Source of the DNA: G963663315 sp965208975 | GTDB taxonomy: Bacteria > Pseudomonadota > Gammaproteobacteria > Arenicellales > Poriferihabitantaceae | Length of the DNA: 64,000 nt | NCBI GenBank assembly: GCA_965208975.1 | Contig: CBDBQH010000003.1 | Location: 1,488,001 to 1,552,000 of the forward strand | Direction of reading: 5' to 3' | In this document: piece after piece, positions 9,057 through 17,962 of the stretch | Layout: every line of letters starts with the position of its first letter | Position numbering within the stretch: the stretch's first letter is position 1 | Position numbers and translations under genes: made by a program | The notes under the pieces: generated by a model | Database searches by the model: none | What the model saw: the letters and a program-made list of their open reading frames with translations, nothing else | Told to the model about the DNA's origin: nothing

Positions 9057-9332
9057 ATGACACGCCAGGTGAACTGTACGAAACTCAAAAAGCGGGCCGA
9101 AGGACTGAGCCGGACGCCCTGGCCCGGAGAACTGGGCCAGAAAATATATGACCAGATATCGAAAGAGGCCTGGCAGGAGTGGCTGCGACAACAAACCATA
9201 CTGATCAACGAATACAAACTCAATCCGCTGGATGCCCGACACAAGAAGTATCTGGCCAGCCAGATGGAAGCCTGGCTGTTTGGTGATGGCATCGTATTGC
9301 CGGACGCATGGAAAGCGCAGCCGGAACCTTGA
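9057..9332 (+). CDS. yggX: YggX, Fe(II)-trafficking / oxidative-damage protection protein
   Basis: Small cytoplasmic protein linked to protection of iron-sulfur clusters. The 91-residue length matches the family (about 90). The conserved Cys7 (MTRQVNC), the PWPGELGQKIYD segment and the block WLRQQTILINEYKLNPLDARHKKYL are diagnostic. In many gammaproteobacteria it follows mutY; here mutY is absent and the next gene starts 2 bases after the yggX stop. Confidence 0.95.
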   Translation: MTRQVNCTKLKKRAEGLSRTPWPGELGQKIYDQISKEAWQEWLRQQTILINEYKLNPLDARHKKYLASQMEAWLFGDGIVLPDAWKAQPEP

Positions 9333-9334
9333 AG

Positions 9335-10066
9335 ATGATGCGACTCCTGTCGACAATTTTTCTGATGACGGTCGCTATCGCGGTGATGGCGGCAAAGAGT
9401 CCGGGGGGTGCGGCGCCGACCCGGGTTGACATCCATGCCATTCCGGTTTGTTATGATTTTGGTTGCAAGAACAGCGCTGTGGTTGATTTGCCTGTAGATG
9501 AATGGCAGGAGGTCGCAAACTGGTTCTCTGTGGCGGCATCCACCCCGCAACAGGAACGCCAGCAGGTCAGGCAGGCTATCGGCTGGATGGAAGCTCTGAT
9601 CGGTCGCCATACTCCGACTCACAAGGATCTGGCCTTTAACCTGCCGACTGGACAACAAGATCTTTCCGACCTGTTTCCAGGCCAGCTGGACTGCATTGAT
9701 GAAGCGATCAATACCACTACCTATCTGCGCCTTATGCAACAACAAGGGTTGTTGCGGCACCATGTCGTCATTGAGCAGGCTTACCGCAAGGCTTTCTTTG
9801 ACCAACACTGGGCGGGACAGATTCGGGAAATCGTTTCCGGTAAGAGGTATGTGGTGGATTCCTGGTTTCAACCAAACGGCTATCTGCCGATTATTCAACA
9901 CAGTCCGGACTGGGAGAATATCAGGCCGCTGAGTGCGCTGGTGGACAACTCTCGAAGAGATGAAACTGCGGAGGTTGGCGAGAATGTTCTGGTCAATGCC
10001 GGCAATCGTTGTGACTCCAATTGTCGGCGTGACAAAAGCAATGCAAAAATCAGGAACAGGAAATAG
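9335..10066 (+). CDS. Secreted protein of unknown function, upstream of mnmA
   Basis: 243 residues from the ATG at 9335 (a second ATG follows at 9338); the frame extending up to 9308 lies inside yggX. A signal peptide (MMRLLSTIFLMTVAIAVMAA) points to the periplasm. The mature part has paired Cys in VCYDFGCKN and further Cys in LDCIDEA and near the C-terminus, a HHVVIEQAYRKAFFDQHW block, and GKRYVVDSWFQPNGYLP. The C-to-H-to-D order with a 'VVDSWF' strand could fit a transglutaminase-like papain fold (Cys in DCIDE, His in HHVV, Asp in VVDSW). That is inference only. It sits tightly between yggX and mnmA. Confidence 0.75.
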   Translation: MMRLLSTIFLMTVAIAVMAAKSPGGAAPTRVDIHAIPVCYDFGCKNSAVVDLPVDEWQEVANWFSVAASTPQQERQQVRQAIGWMEALIGRHTPTHKDLAFNLPTGQQDLSDLFPGQLDCIDEAINTTTYLRLMQQQGLLRHHVVIEQAYRKAFFDQHWAGQIREIVSGKRYVVDSWFQPNGYLPIIQHSPDWENIRPLSALVDNSRRDETAEVGENVLVNAGNRCDSNCRRDKSNAKIRNRK

Positions 10067-10068
10067 CG

Positions 10069-11163
10069 GTGAGTAATGTGATTGTCGGTATGTCCGGCGG
10101 TGTTGATTCCTCGGTGGCGGCGGCGAAGTTACTGGAAGACGGTCATCGGGTCACCGGCCTTTTCATGAAAAACTGGGAAGAAGACGATGATCGGGAATAT
10201 TGCGCGGCGGCAGAAGATTTGGCGGATACGCAAGTGGTGTGTGAAATGCTGGGAATCAAACTGAAAACCGTCAATTTTTCCCACGAATACTGGGACCGCG
10301 TGTTCCGCACCTTCCTTGATGAATACCGGAACGGACGAACTCCGAATCCGGATGTTGTTTGCAACAAGGAAATCAAATTCAAGGAGTTTCTGCAATGGGC
10401 CCTGCATCTGGGCGCCGAATTTATCGCCACTGGCCATTATGCCCGCTTGGAGAAACAGAATCATGTCCGGCTGCTCAGAAAGGGGCGCGACCGGGAAAAG
10501 GATCAGAGTTATTTTCTGCATACTCTGGATCAGCAGGCATTGTGTTATTCGCATTTCCCGGTTGGTGAGATGCACAAGGAGACCGTCCGCGAGACGGCGA
10601 AAAAGCTGGCCCTGCCTGTTCACGACAAGAAAGACAGTACCGGAATCTGTTTTATCGGTGAGCGGCGGTTTGCCGACTTTATGGAGCGATTCCTGCCTTC
10701 CCGTCCGGGGCCAATCAAGACGCCGGAAGGGAATGCGGTCGGTCATCAGCACAGGGGGGCTTGTTTTTACACCATCGGACAACGTCAGGGACTGGGTATC
10801 GGTGGAGAGGGAGAACCCTGGTATGTGGTTGACAAGGATGTGCAACAGAACATTGTTTATGTTGTGCAGGGTCGTGATCATCCGGCCTTGCTCCGGGAAG
10901 TAGTGATTGCCGAACAACTGCACTGGGTAGCCGGCTCTCCACCCGCCCCGGCGCTTGTGTGCAGCGCCAAAATCCGTTATCGACAGGAGGACCAGCCGTG
11001 TGTTGTTTATATGACCGGAGTGGACTGTGCGCGGGTCGAGTTCAGCCAACCGCAATGGGCGGTCACGCCCGGCCAATCCATTGTGTTCTATCAGGATGAT
11101 GTCTGTATCGGTGGCGGCATTATCCGGCAGGCCCGCAACAAACGGGAAGAAAAATGGAACTGA
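10069..11163 (+). CDS. mnmA: MnmA, tRNA-specific 2-thiouridylase
   Basis: Adds sulfur to the wobble uridine (s2U34) of tRNA-Lys, -Glu and -Gln using ATP and persulfide from the Tus relay. The 364 residues start at a GTG. The PP-loop GMSGGVDSS is at 7-15, the catalytic Cys is C98 in NPDVVCNKEIKF, and the second active Cys is C194 in STGICFIGER. The C-terminal beta-barrel domain is complete. The 3' end overlaps purB by ten bases, a common mnmA-purB pairing. Confidence 0.96.
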   Translation: MSNVIVGMSGGVDSSVAAAKLLEDGHRVTGLFMKNWEEDDDREYCAAAEDLADTQVVCEMLGIKLKTVNFSHEYWDRVFRTFLDEYRNGRTPNPDVVCNKEIKFKEFLQWALHLGAEFIATGHYARLEKQNHVRLLRKGRDREKDQSYFLHTLDQQALCYSHFPVGEMHKETVRETAKKLALPVHDKKDSTGICFIGERRFADFMERFLPSRPGPIKTPEGNAVGHQHRGACFYTIGQRQGLGIGGEGEPWYVVDKDVQQNIVYVVQGRDHPALLREVVIAEQLHWVAGSPPAPALVCSAKIRYRQEDQPCVVYMTGVDCARVEFSQPQWAVTPGQSIVFYQDDVCIGGGIIRQARNKREEKWN

Positions 11164-12539
11164 GTCCCCTGTCTGCGATTTCTCCACTGGACGGCCGTTA
11201 TCACGACAAAACCGCCCCGTTGCGTTTTCATTTCAGCGAGTTCGGACTCATTCGCGCCAGGGTAGAAGTCGAGGTGAAATGGCTATTGCATCTTTCCCGG
11301 CAGCGGGCGATTCCTGAAGTGACTGCGTTTTCCGATAGCGGAACCGCCACCCTGAAAGCCATTATTGAAAATTTCGACTCCGATGAGGCGATGCGTATCA
11401 AGCAGATTGAGAGCGCCACCAATCATGATGTCAAGGCGGTGGAGTATTATCTGAAGGAAAAAATCAAAGGGAATCCTGAGATTGGGAAAGTCAGTGAATT
11501 TATTCATTTTGCCTGTACTTCCGAAGATATTAACAATCTGGCGCATGGCCTGATGCTGCGAGGCGCCCGCGACCAGATCCTGATTCCGGCGCTCGACCGG
11601 CTGATTGATTGCCTGAAACGAATGACGCAACGTTATGCTGACCAGCCCATGCTGGCTCGTACCCATGGCCAGCCTGCCAGCCCGACCACGGTTGGCAAGG
11701 AATTCGCAAATGTGGCAGAGCGGTTGCTTCGATGCCGAAATCAGCTGGCGGCGCAACAGTTTTACGGCAAGCTGAATGGGGGGACAGGCAATTTTAACGC
11801 TCACCTGGCCGCATATCCTGAGGCGGATTGGCGGATGATTTCAAATGATTTCGTCAGCAGCCTTGACCTCACCTGGCAGCCCTATACCACGCAGATCGAA
11901 CCTCACGACTACATTGCCGAGTTTTGCCATATCCTGGCCAGGAACAACACCATTATTCTGGATCTTGACCGGGATGTCTGGGGCTATGTCGCCCTCGGAT
12001 ATTTCAGGCAAAAAGTCATAGAAACCGAAGTCGGCTCCAGCACGATGCCGCACAAGGTAAACCCGATAGACTTTGAAAATTCGGAAGGCAACCTGGGGCT
12101 GGCCAATGCGGTGCTCGGTCATCTGGCGGCAAAACTGCCGCTCAGCCGGTGGCAACGGGATCTGACGGACTCTACCGTATTACGCAATCTTGGGGTGGGC
12201 GCGGGCTATACCCTGATCGCGATTGAATCCACCCTGAAGGGCCTGGATAAACTGGCCCTGAATGAGACGGCGCTGGATACCGATCTTGAACAAAACTGGG
12301 AGGTTCTGGCGGAGCCGATTCAGACCGTGATGCGGCGTTACGGTGTCGCGCAACCTTATGAAAAGCTGAAGCGGCTGACCCGGGGGAAACAGGGCATCAC
12401 CCGCGCATCGCTGCATACGTTCATTCATGGGCTGGATATTCCGATAGACGCGAAACATTCCCTGCTTGAATTGACGCCGCAAAAATACACTGGAATGGCT
12501 GCCGAGGCGGCCCGAAAATTTTGTCAGGACATTGACTGA
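11154..12539 (+). CDS. purB: PurB, adenylosuccinate lyase
   Basis: Catalyses two steps of purine synthesis: cleavage of SAICAR to AICAR and of adenylosuccinate to AMP. The 461 residues belong to the fumarase/aspartase superfamily. The signature loop SSTMPHKVNPIDFENSEGN carries the catalytic Ser, TRTHGQPASPTTVGKEF-like residues surround the general acid His, and CTSEDINN is present in the N-terminal third. The start overlaps the end of mnmA and the stop overlaps the TTG start of the next gene, so the three genes are probably co-translated. Confidence 0.96.
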   Translation: MELSPLSAISPLDGRYHDKTAPLRFHFSEFGLIRARVEVEVKWLLHLSRQRAIPEVTAFSDSGTATLKAIIENFDSDEAMRIKQIESATNHDVKAVEYYLKEKIKGNPEIGKVSEFIHFACTSEDINNLAHGLMLRGARDQILIPALDRLIDCLKRMTQRYADQPMLARTHGQPASPTTVGKEFANVAERLLRCRNQLAAQQFYGKLNGGTGNFNAHLAAYPEADWRMISNDFVSSLDLTWQPYTTQIEPHDYIAEFCHILARNNTIILDLDRDVWGYVALGYFRQKVIETEVGSSTMPHKVNPIDFENSEGNLGLANAVLGHLAAKLPLSRWQRDLTDSTVLRNLGVGAGYTLIAIESTLKGLDKLALNETALDTDLEQNWEVLAEPIQTVMRRYGVAQPYEKLKRLTRGKQGITRASLHTFIHGLDIPIDAKHSLLELTPQKYTGMAAEAARKFCQDID

Positions 12540-13257
12540 TTCGGTCCGACTGGCGAAAGTAATGGCACAGCGCGGACTGTGTTCAAGACGTGAGGCGGAT
12601 CGTTTTATCGAACAGGGACAGGTTCGGGTCGATGGCCGGATAGTCTCCACACTGGGCGCCAGAATTCAGCCGGAGCAAACGGTTTCCCTGGGTCGGCGGG
12701 CCATCTCGGAGCAATCCGGGAAAGTGACCGTACTGCTGAACAAACCACCGGGATATGTATCCGGACTGCCTGAAAAGGGATATCCCGCGGCGCTCCGCTT
12801 GATCACCGGAAAGAACGCTCACATACCCGGCGCCCGGATGCCGGGCCGGCATGGCCTGGCGCCTGCCGGCAGACTGGATATTGACTCATCGGGGCTGATC
12901 GTATTTACCGCGGATGGTCGAATCGCCCGTCTCCTGATTGCCCCGGACAGCGCCATAGAGAAGGAATACCAGGTTCGGGTGGAGGGCCGTATTACCCGCG
13001 CAAAACTGCAACGGCTCAGTCACGGGTTATCTCTGGACGGCAAGCCATTAAAGCCTGCGGTGATCAGACAGAGCCGTGGCCAGGAGCTTGTCGTAATCTT
13101 GACCGAAGGCAGGAAAAGACAGATTCGACGGATGTGCGAACAGGTTGATCTCAGAGTGTCCGGCCTGGTCCGGGTCAGAATCGGCGGTGTCTCGCTGGGT
13201 AATCTTCAGCGTGGCAAATGGCGTTTGCTTGAGCCGGCGGAAGCATTCACCGCTTGA
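12532..13257 (+). CDS. RsuA/RluF-type rRNA pseudouridine synthase
   Basis: Converts a specific uridine in rRNA to pseudouridine. The frame opens with TTG at 12532, overlapping the purB stop by 8 bases. An S4 RNA-binding domain (RLAKVMAQRGLCSRREADRF, about residues 6-60) precedes the catalytic domain, with the nucleophile Asp in GRLDIDSSGL and the GRKRQIRRMC motif near residue 190. Similarity in the last third (LVRVRIGGVSLGNLQRGKWR) is closest to the RluE/RluF branch, but the exact target base cannot be read from sequence. Confidence 0.88.
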   Translation: MTDSVRLAKVMAQRGLCSRREADRFIEQGQVRVDGRIVSTLGARIQPEQTVSLGRRAISEQSGKVTVLLNKPPGYVSGLPEKGYPAALRLITGKNAHIPGARMPGRHGLAPAGRLDIDSSGLIVFTADGRIARLLIAPDSAIEKEYQVRVEGRITRAKLQRLSHGLSLDGKPLKPAVIRQSRGQELVVILTEGRKRQIRRMCEQVDLRVSGLVRVRIGGVSLGNLQRGKWRLLEPAEAFTA

Positions 13258-13278
13258 CCTTACGGCTCCGCGAATCCG

Positions 13279-14316
13279 ATGTATTCACTGGCCAGAGCGA
13301 TTCTTTTCAGATTCGACGCCGAAACCAGTCACCATCTGGTAATGGCCGGGCTGGCCCTGGTCTCCCGGTCGAAACTCCTGTCGGGCGGGGTCGCCGCAAT
13401 GACGGGCGCCAGCCAGGCAGTCAACCGTTGCCGTCCGATTCAGGTCATGGGTATCGAATTTCCCAACCGGGTGGGATTGGCCGCCGGCCTGGACAAAGAC
13501 GCGACGGCCTGCAATGCGCTTCACAGACTGGGTTTCGGTTGGCTTGAGCTCGGCACGGTTACCCCTGCGCCACAGCCGGGACAGCCAAAGCCGAGGATGT
13601 TCCGACTGCCCGGACAAAATGCCGTGATCAACCGGATGGGATTCAACAGCGCCGGTCTGGATCGGTTTATTGACAATATCAAAAAAGCGGACCCGGCCAT
13701 TATCAAGGGAATCAATATCGGCAAGAACTCCTCCACCCCGCTCAATAGCGCGGTCAATGATTATCTTCTGGGATTGCAGTCGGTGCATGCTTATGCCGAT
13801 TATGTGGCGATCAATGTCTCATCGCCGAATACGCAAAACCTGAGAGATCTGCAACAGGGTGAAATGCTGGATACATTGCTGTACAGCCTGAACCGCAAAC
13901 GTCTGCAACTAGCGGACAATTCCGGCAAAAGAATCCCCCTGGTACTGAAAATATCCCCGGATATTTCCGAATCCGGGATTGATGGCATCGCGGCGTTGTT
14001 GAGAAAACACCAGATAGACGGAGTCTGTGCAACCAATACCACGGTTTCCAGGGGGCGGATTGCTTCGCATCCACTTGCCGGCGAGGCTGGTGGCCTGAGC
14101 GGTCTGCCATTGCGAGCCCTGTCAACCGGGGTTATTTCATCCCTGCACAAGAATCTGCAAGGAGAAATCCCGATCATCGGAGTGGGCGGGATCCATGACG
14201 CAGACTCGGCGCAGGAAAAATTCGAGGCCGGCGCCAGCCTGATTCAGCTGTATACCGGACTGATCTATCGGGGGCCGAAGCTGATCAGGGAAATCCTGCA
14301 ACAATGCGGGGATTGA
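13279..14316 (+). CDS. pyrD: PyrD, dihydroorotate dehydrogenase (quinone)
   Basis: Class 2 flavoenzyme of pyrimidine synthesis that oxidises dihydroorotate and passes electrons to the ubiquinone pool at the membrane. The 345 residues include the N-terminal amphipathic helices typical of class 2 (residues 1-40). FMN and substrate motifs follow (GLAAGLDKDATA, GTVTPAPQPGQPKPR, NRMGFNSAG), then the catalytic Ser in NVSSPNTQNLR, and the C-terminal phosphate-binding GVGGI. Start ATG at 13279, 21 bases after the pseudouridine synthase stop. Confidence 0.96.
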   Translation: MYSLARAILFRFDAETSHHLVMAGLALVSRSKLLSGGVAAMTGASQAVNRCRPIQVMGIEFPNRVGLAAGLDKDATACNALHRLGFGWLELGTVTPAPQPGQPKPRMFRLPGQNAVINRMGFNSAGLDRFIDNIKKADPAIIKGINIGKNSSTPLNSAVNDYLLGLQSVHAYADYVAINVSSPNTQNLRDLQQGEMLDTLLYSLNRKRLQLADNSGKRIPLVLKISPDISESGIDGIAALLRKHQIDGVCATNTTVSRGRIASHPLAGEAGGLSGLPLRALSTGVISSLHKNLQGEIPIIGVGGIHDADSAQEKFEAGASLIQLYTGLIYRGPKLIREILQQCGD

Positions 14317-14354
14317 GGATTGGCGCCCGAACCGAACCGGACCGGCACAAAGAC

Positions 14355-14371
14355 CCCCGATCAAGCCGGGG
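14355..14371. repeat. Short palindrome between convergent pyrD and the TerC gene
   Basis: CCCCG and CGGGG arms separated by 7 bases, in the gap between two convergent genes. It may form a stem usable as a bidirectional terminator, but there is no T-run on either side. It resembles small REP-like palindromes that are dispersed in many genomes. Confidence 0.35.
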
Positions 14372-14385
14372 ACAGGCTAAAGTCC

Positions 14386-15003
14386 CTACGTTACCGGCCC
14401 GAAAATCTGGATGTAACCATCGAAGCTCATTCGCAATGCCACATACAGGATGATAAACAATCCCAGATAGCCGATCCATCGGTGTTTTTGCAGGATATCC
14501 GCGATCAGGGCAGCGGCCACGGTCATGAAGACGACTGAAAGCGCCAGACCGAAAACCAGTATCCCGGTATGCCCGTCTGCAACCGCCGCAACCGCGAGGA
14601 CATTATCGAGTGACATCGAAACATCGGCTACGACAATCTGGAAAATGGCCGAGCGCAGTGGCGGGTTTTGCTCTGTGGTGGCTGGAGTATGCTCCGTTTC
14701 CACAGGAGCTGATGGTGGTTGGTGAGACTGGCGTAGATCCTGCCATAATTTCCAGCAGATCCACAGCAGCAGCAGACCCCCGACCAGCAGCAATCCCTTG
14801 ATAGCCAATAACTGAACCGTAATCAGGGCGAAGGCGATTCTGAGAATAACCGCAACCCCGACACCATACAGAATTACTTTCCGGCGATAATCCTTGCTGA
14901 ATTTCGCGGCAACAAGGCCGATGATAATGGCATTATCACCCGCCAGCACCAGATCCACAAATATAATCTGGACAAGTTTCAGAAATTGTTCTGCAAGATC
15001 CAA
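14386..15003 (-). CDS. TerC/YjbE-family integral membrane protein
   Basis: Polytopic membrane protein of the TerC family, whose members are linked to manganese or other metal ion export. Homologous sequence starts at LDLAEQFLKLVQIIFVDLVLAGDNA; the paired acidic signatures VDLVLAGDNA and VADVSMSLDN are the family hallmark. About seven hydrophobic segments are visible, with a Pro/Gln/Glu-rich loop in the middle. The start is uncertain: I use TTG at 15003, while the frame runs open to 15189 with ATG codons at 15111 and above that give non-family residues. Subfamily substrate is unknown. Confidence 0.8.
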   Translation of the reverse strand: MDLAEQFLKLVQIIFVDLVLAGDNAIIIGLVAAKFSKDYRRKVILYGVGVAVILRIAFALITVQLLAIKGLLLVGGLLLLWICWKLWQDLRQSHQPPSAPVETEHTPATTEQNPPLRSAIFQIVVADVSMSLDNVLAVAAVADGHTGILVFGLALSVVFMTVAAALIADILQKHRWIGYLGLFIILYVALRMSFDGYIQIFGPVT

Positions 15004-15166
15004 CGGAGCTACCCCGACAAAAAAACTCCTTTTAACTTCTGTCGTCAAGGAAAGCAAGGAAAAGCGGGAATGAATATTTTTTGTATTGCACACGATTGCG
15101 TTGGATGGCATGATTTCTGGCATCCAATGGCTGGTTAACCAAAATATAAAAACCGGATCTGTAATC

Positions 15167-17236
15167 ATGCGTGACCCCAGATATGACATCCTCTTCGAGC
15201 CGGTGCGGATCGGTCCGGTAACAGCAAAAAACCGCTTTTATCAAGTGCCCCACTGCGATGGTCTCGGCTACCGGTCTCCGAAAGGTGAAGCCGCCTTTCG
15301 TGGCATGAAAGCCGAGGGCGGCTGGGCCGTGGTATCCAATCAGGAAACCGACATCCATCCGACCTCGGAATCCGCCCCGTATATCGAAGCAAGGCTGTGG
15401 GATAAAGAGGACATGAAACGGCTGCGCCTGAGTGTCGACGCGATTCATCAACATGATGCGCTGGCGGCCGTCGAGCTCGGCTTCTACGGACATGCGGCCT
15501 GCAACGGCCACAGCCGCCTGCCGACCATGTCTGCGTCGGCAATGATTATTGGCTCAATGGAGCCGCTACAACCCTACTGCATGGGCAAGAAAGATATCGC
15601 CAATGTGCGCCGCTGGCATAAAAGGGCCGCGCTGCGATGTAAACAAATTGGTTACGATATCGTTTACGTTTATGCCGCCCACGACATCGCGCTGCCGTTC
15701 CATTTCATTTCCCCGAAATACAACCGGCGCACCGATGAATATGGCGGCAGCCTGGAAAACCGGGTTCGATTCCTGCGCGAGTTACTCGAAGACACCAGGG
15801 ATGCGGTCGGCGGCGATTGCGGAATCGCCTTGCGTTTCGCGGTTGATGAACTGCTCGGCAATATCGGACTGGTATCTGACTCCGAAGGACGCGAAGTCGT
15901 GGAAATGCTGGCGGAGATTCCTGATATCTGGGATGTCAACATCAGCAAATGGGCCAATGACTCACAATCCTCCCGCTTTTCCGAAGAAGGATTCCAGGAA
16001 GAGTATATTCGATTTGTCAAACAGATAACCGGGAAACCGGTTGTCGGCGTGGGTCGGTTCACCTCGCCCGATACCATGGTCTCACAGATAAAACGGGGGG
16101 TGATCGATATGATTGGCGCCGCCCGCCCATCCATTGCCGACCCGTTTTTACCGAAGAAGATCGAACAGGGCAGAATCAACGACATCCGGGAATGTATCGG
16201 CTGCAATGTCTGCATTGTCAGTGACAACACCATGATTCCGATCCGTTGTACCCAGAATCCGACCTCGGGTGAAGAATACCGTCGTAACTGGCATCCGGAG
16301 ACAATCAGCGTAAAGACTTCTTCTGATGCGGTATTGATTGTCGGCGCCGGGCCGACCGGCCTGGAAGCGGCCATGTCATTGGGCAAGCGGGGTTACCGGG
16401 TTGTGGTTGCCGATGCGGCCGACTCTCCCGGCGGCCGGGTGACTATGGAAAGCAGATTGCCCGGACTGTCTGCCTGGCAGCGGGTGGTTGATTACCGGCT
16501 GGGCCAGATAGACAAACTGGATGCGGTTGAAATCTTCCTGCAAAGCAGCCTGGACAAGGAACAGGTACTGGATTTCGCGAAAGAACTCGATATCCGGCAT
16601 ATCGCCATCGCCACTGGCTCAAAATGGGATAATCAGGGCATCGGGCGCAACCACTATCATCCGATCCCCCGTGATGGCAACGGCGCCGCGCTGACTCCTG
16701 ATGACATCATGGCGGACTCGCCGATAGCGGGGCATGTCGCAATCTATGACGATGATCACTATTATATGGGCGGCGCAATCGCTGAAACTCTGGTCGGGAA
16801 GGGCGCCAGAGTGACCCTGATTACCCCGGCGGCGGATGTTTGCGCATGGACGCACAACACCCTGGAGCAGGGTCACATCGAATCCCGACTGTATGATCTG
16901 GGCGTGACCATAAAGGAGAAATTTCTGCTGGCTTCAATACAGCGCGGAAGCGTGACACTGGAACATATTGTCAACGGCCGAAACCAGCGCCTGGATGTCG
17001 ATCATCTGGTTATGGTGACCGCAAGACGCCCCCGGGACCGTTTGTTTTTTGAGCTGGATGGCGACCCGGATGCCCTGAAATCAGCCGGCATAAAATCGGT
17101 AACGCGAATCGGCGACTGCCTGGCCCCCTCAACCATTGCGGCTGCGGTCTATGAAGGCCATCGCTACGCCCGGGAATTTGACAACAAGGTAGACATCGAC
17201 GAAGTTCCGTATAAAAGGGAATATATCCAGATCTGA
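15167..17236 (+). CDS. Trimethylamine/histamine dehydrogenase-like iron-sulfur flavoprotein
   Basis: 689 residues from ATG 15167; the frame extends to 15086, but homology starts exactly at MRDPRYDILFEP. The N-terminal TIM barrel has RFYQVPHC, where Cys30 is the site that carries 6-S-cysteinyl FMN in trimethylamine dehydrogenase (TMADH). Tyr169 and His172 (YVYAAH) and Arg223 match the TMADH catalytic set. The 4Fe-4S ligands are C343, C346, C349 and C361. C-terminal ADP- and dinucleotide-binding domains begin at VLIVGAGPTGLEAA. The substrate bowl differs from TMADH: Glu60 replaces Tyr60, Trp262 is kept and Asp353 replaces Trp355, closer to the Gln/Trp/Asp set reported for histamine dehydrogenase. 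So it is probably an amine dehydrogenase for a different, perhaps doubly charged, amine. Confidence 0.85.
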   Translation: MRDPRYDILFEPVRIGPVTAKNRFYQVPHCDGLGYRSPKGEAAFRGMKAEGGWAVVSNQETDIHPTSESAPYIEARLWDKEDMKRLRLSVDAIHQHDALAAVELGFYGHAACNGHSRLPTMSASAMIIGSMEPLQPYCMGKKDIANVRRWHKRAALRCKQIGYDIVYVYAAHDIALPFHFISPKYNRRTDEYGGSLENRVRFLRELLEDTRDAVGGDCGIALRFAVDELLGNIGLVSDSEGREVVEMLAEIPDIWDVNISKWANDSQSSRFSEEGFQEEYIRFVKQITGKPVVGVGRFTSPDTMVSQIKRGVIDMIGAARPSIADPFLPKKIEQGRINDIRECIGCNVCIVSDNTMIPIRCTQNPTSGEEYRRNWHPETISVKTSSDAVLIVGAGPTGLEAAMSLGKRGYRVVVADAADSPGGRVTMESRLPGLSAWQRVVDYRLGQIDKLDAVEIFLQSSLDKEQVLDFAKELDIRHIAIATGSKWDNQGIGRNHYHPIPRDGNGAALTPDDIMADSPIAGHVAIYDDDHYYMGGAIAETLVGKGARVTLITPAADVCAWTHNTLEQGHIESRLYDLGVTIKEKFLLASIQRGSVTLEHIVNGRNQRLDVDHLVMVTARRPRDRLFFELDGDPDALKSAGIKSVTRIGDCLAPSTIAAAVYEGHRYAREFDNKVDIDEVPYKREYIQI

Positions 17237-17276
17237 TCATTTTCAGACTGGGTCACCGGGAGCTCCTGTTCACAGA

Positions 17277-17891
17277 TCAACGCTCAGGGGAAAGCGAACA
17301 TTGCCCGCGATCCGGGTTCGGCTCGACTTCGGGCAGGTTGAGAATCTGTTTCAGTTCACTGGCGCCGCCTGTATACCGACCATCGATCCATATCTGCGGC
17401 ACGGTGACCGGGGTTTTGGGACCGATGATCGGCTTGACCCTGGCCAGCATTTCATACAATGAGCGAGGGTCCTTGACGACATCATGGTACTCATATTCAA
17501 GCTGCGCCTGTTCCAGGTATTCCTTGGCGCGAACACAATGGGGGCAGGAAGCCTTGCCGAAAATATGATTGCCCTGTATCGGGGTACTGCCGGCGGCTTT
17601 TTCGATCACCGCCTGGGTCAATACCCCCCGATTAAGCGCCGCGCCCTGGGAAACCAGTTTGCCATCAACCAGCACAATCGGAGCATGCCAGCCGCCTTTG
17701 GGCAGGGGTTTCCACCATTCACTGAGCCAGTCGCGCATTTCAAGCGCTACATTGATCTCGCTCAAATCAGAATCAATGCAGTCCTGGATAATGTCTTTGG
17801 TCAGTGAACATTCCCCGCAGGGAATATTGACCTTGAATGGCCCCCAGGCGCCCGCCCAGCGAAATACGGTTATATTGACCGGTTTGTTCAT
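17277..17891 (-). CDS. Tandem thioredoxin-fold protein with C-terminal glutaredoxin domain
   Basis: 204 residues with two thioredoxin-like halves. The N-terminal half opens NITVFRWAGAWGPFKVNIP and has a CGEC pair (C25, C28); the segment APIVLVDGKLVSQGAAL reads as its cis-Pro strand. The C-terminal half is a glutaredoxin with CPHC (C116, C119) and the TVPQIWIDGRYTGG glutathione-binding segment. There is no signal peptide, so it should act in the cytoplasm as a disulfide or glutathione-linked reductase. It is convergent with the amine dehydrogenase, 40 bases apart; a functional link is possible but not shown. Confidence 0.8.
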   Translation of the reverse strand: MNKPVNITVFRWAGAWGPFKVNIPCGECSLTKDIIQDCIDSDLSEINVALEMRDWLSEWWKPLPKGGWHAPIVLVDGKLVSQGAALNRGVLTQAVIEKAAGSTPIQGNHIFGKASCPHCVRAKEYLEQAQLEYEYHDVVKDPRSLYEMLARVKPIIGPKTPVTVPQIWIDGRYTGGASELKQILNLPEVEPNPDRGQCSLSPER

Positions 17892-17962
17892 GACTGGAAT
17901 TCCGATTGTTTGCAGGATGTGAAACGCAAGTATACTGTGGATGAATTATGCGTATAAACAAG

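Noticed and set aside
8963..9901. A 312-codon minus-strand open frame over yggX and the secreted unknown gene
   Set aside because: Both plus-strand genes are supported by family match or signal peptide; the minus frame has no recognisable features.
10129..11187. A 352-codon minus-strand open frame opposite mnmA
   Set aside because: Antisense shadow of mnmA; no motif or ribosome site.
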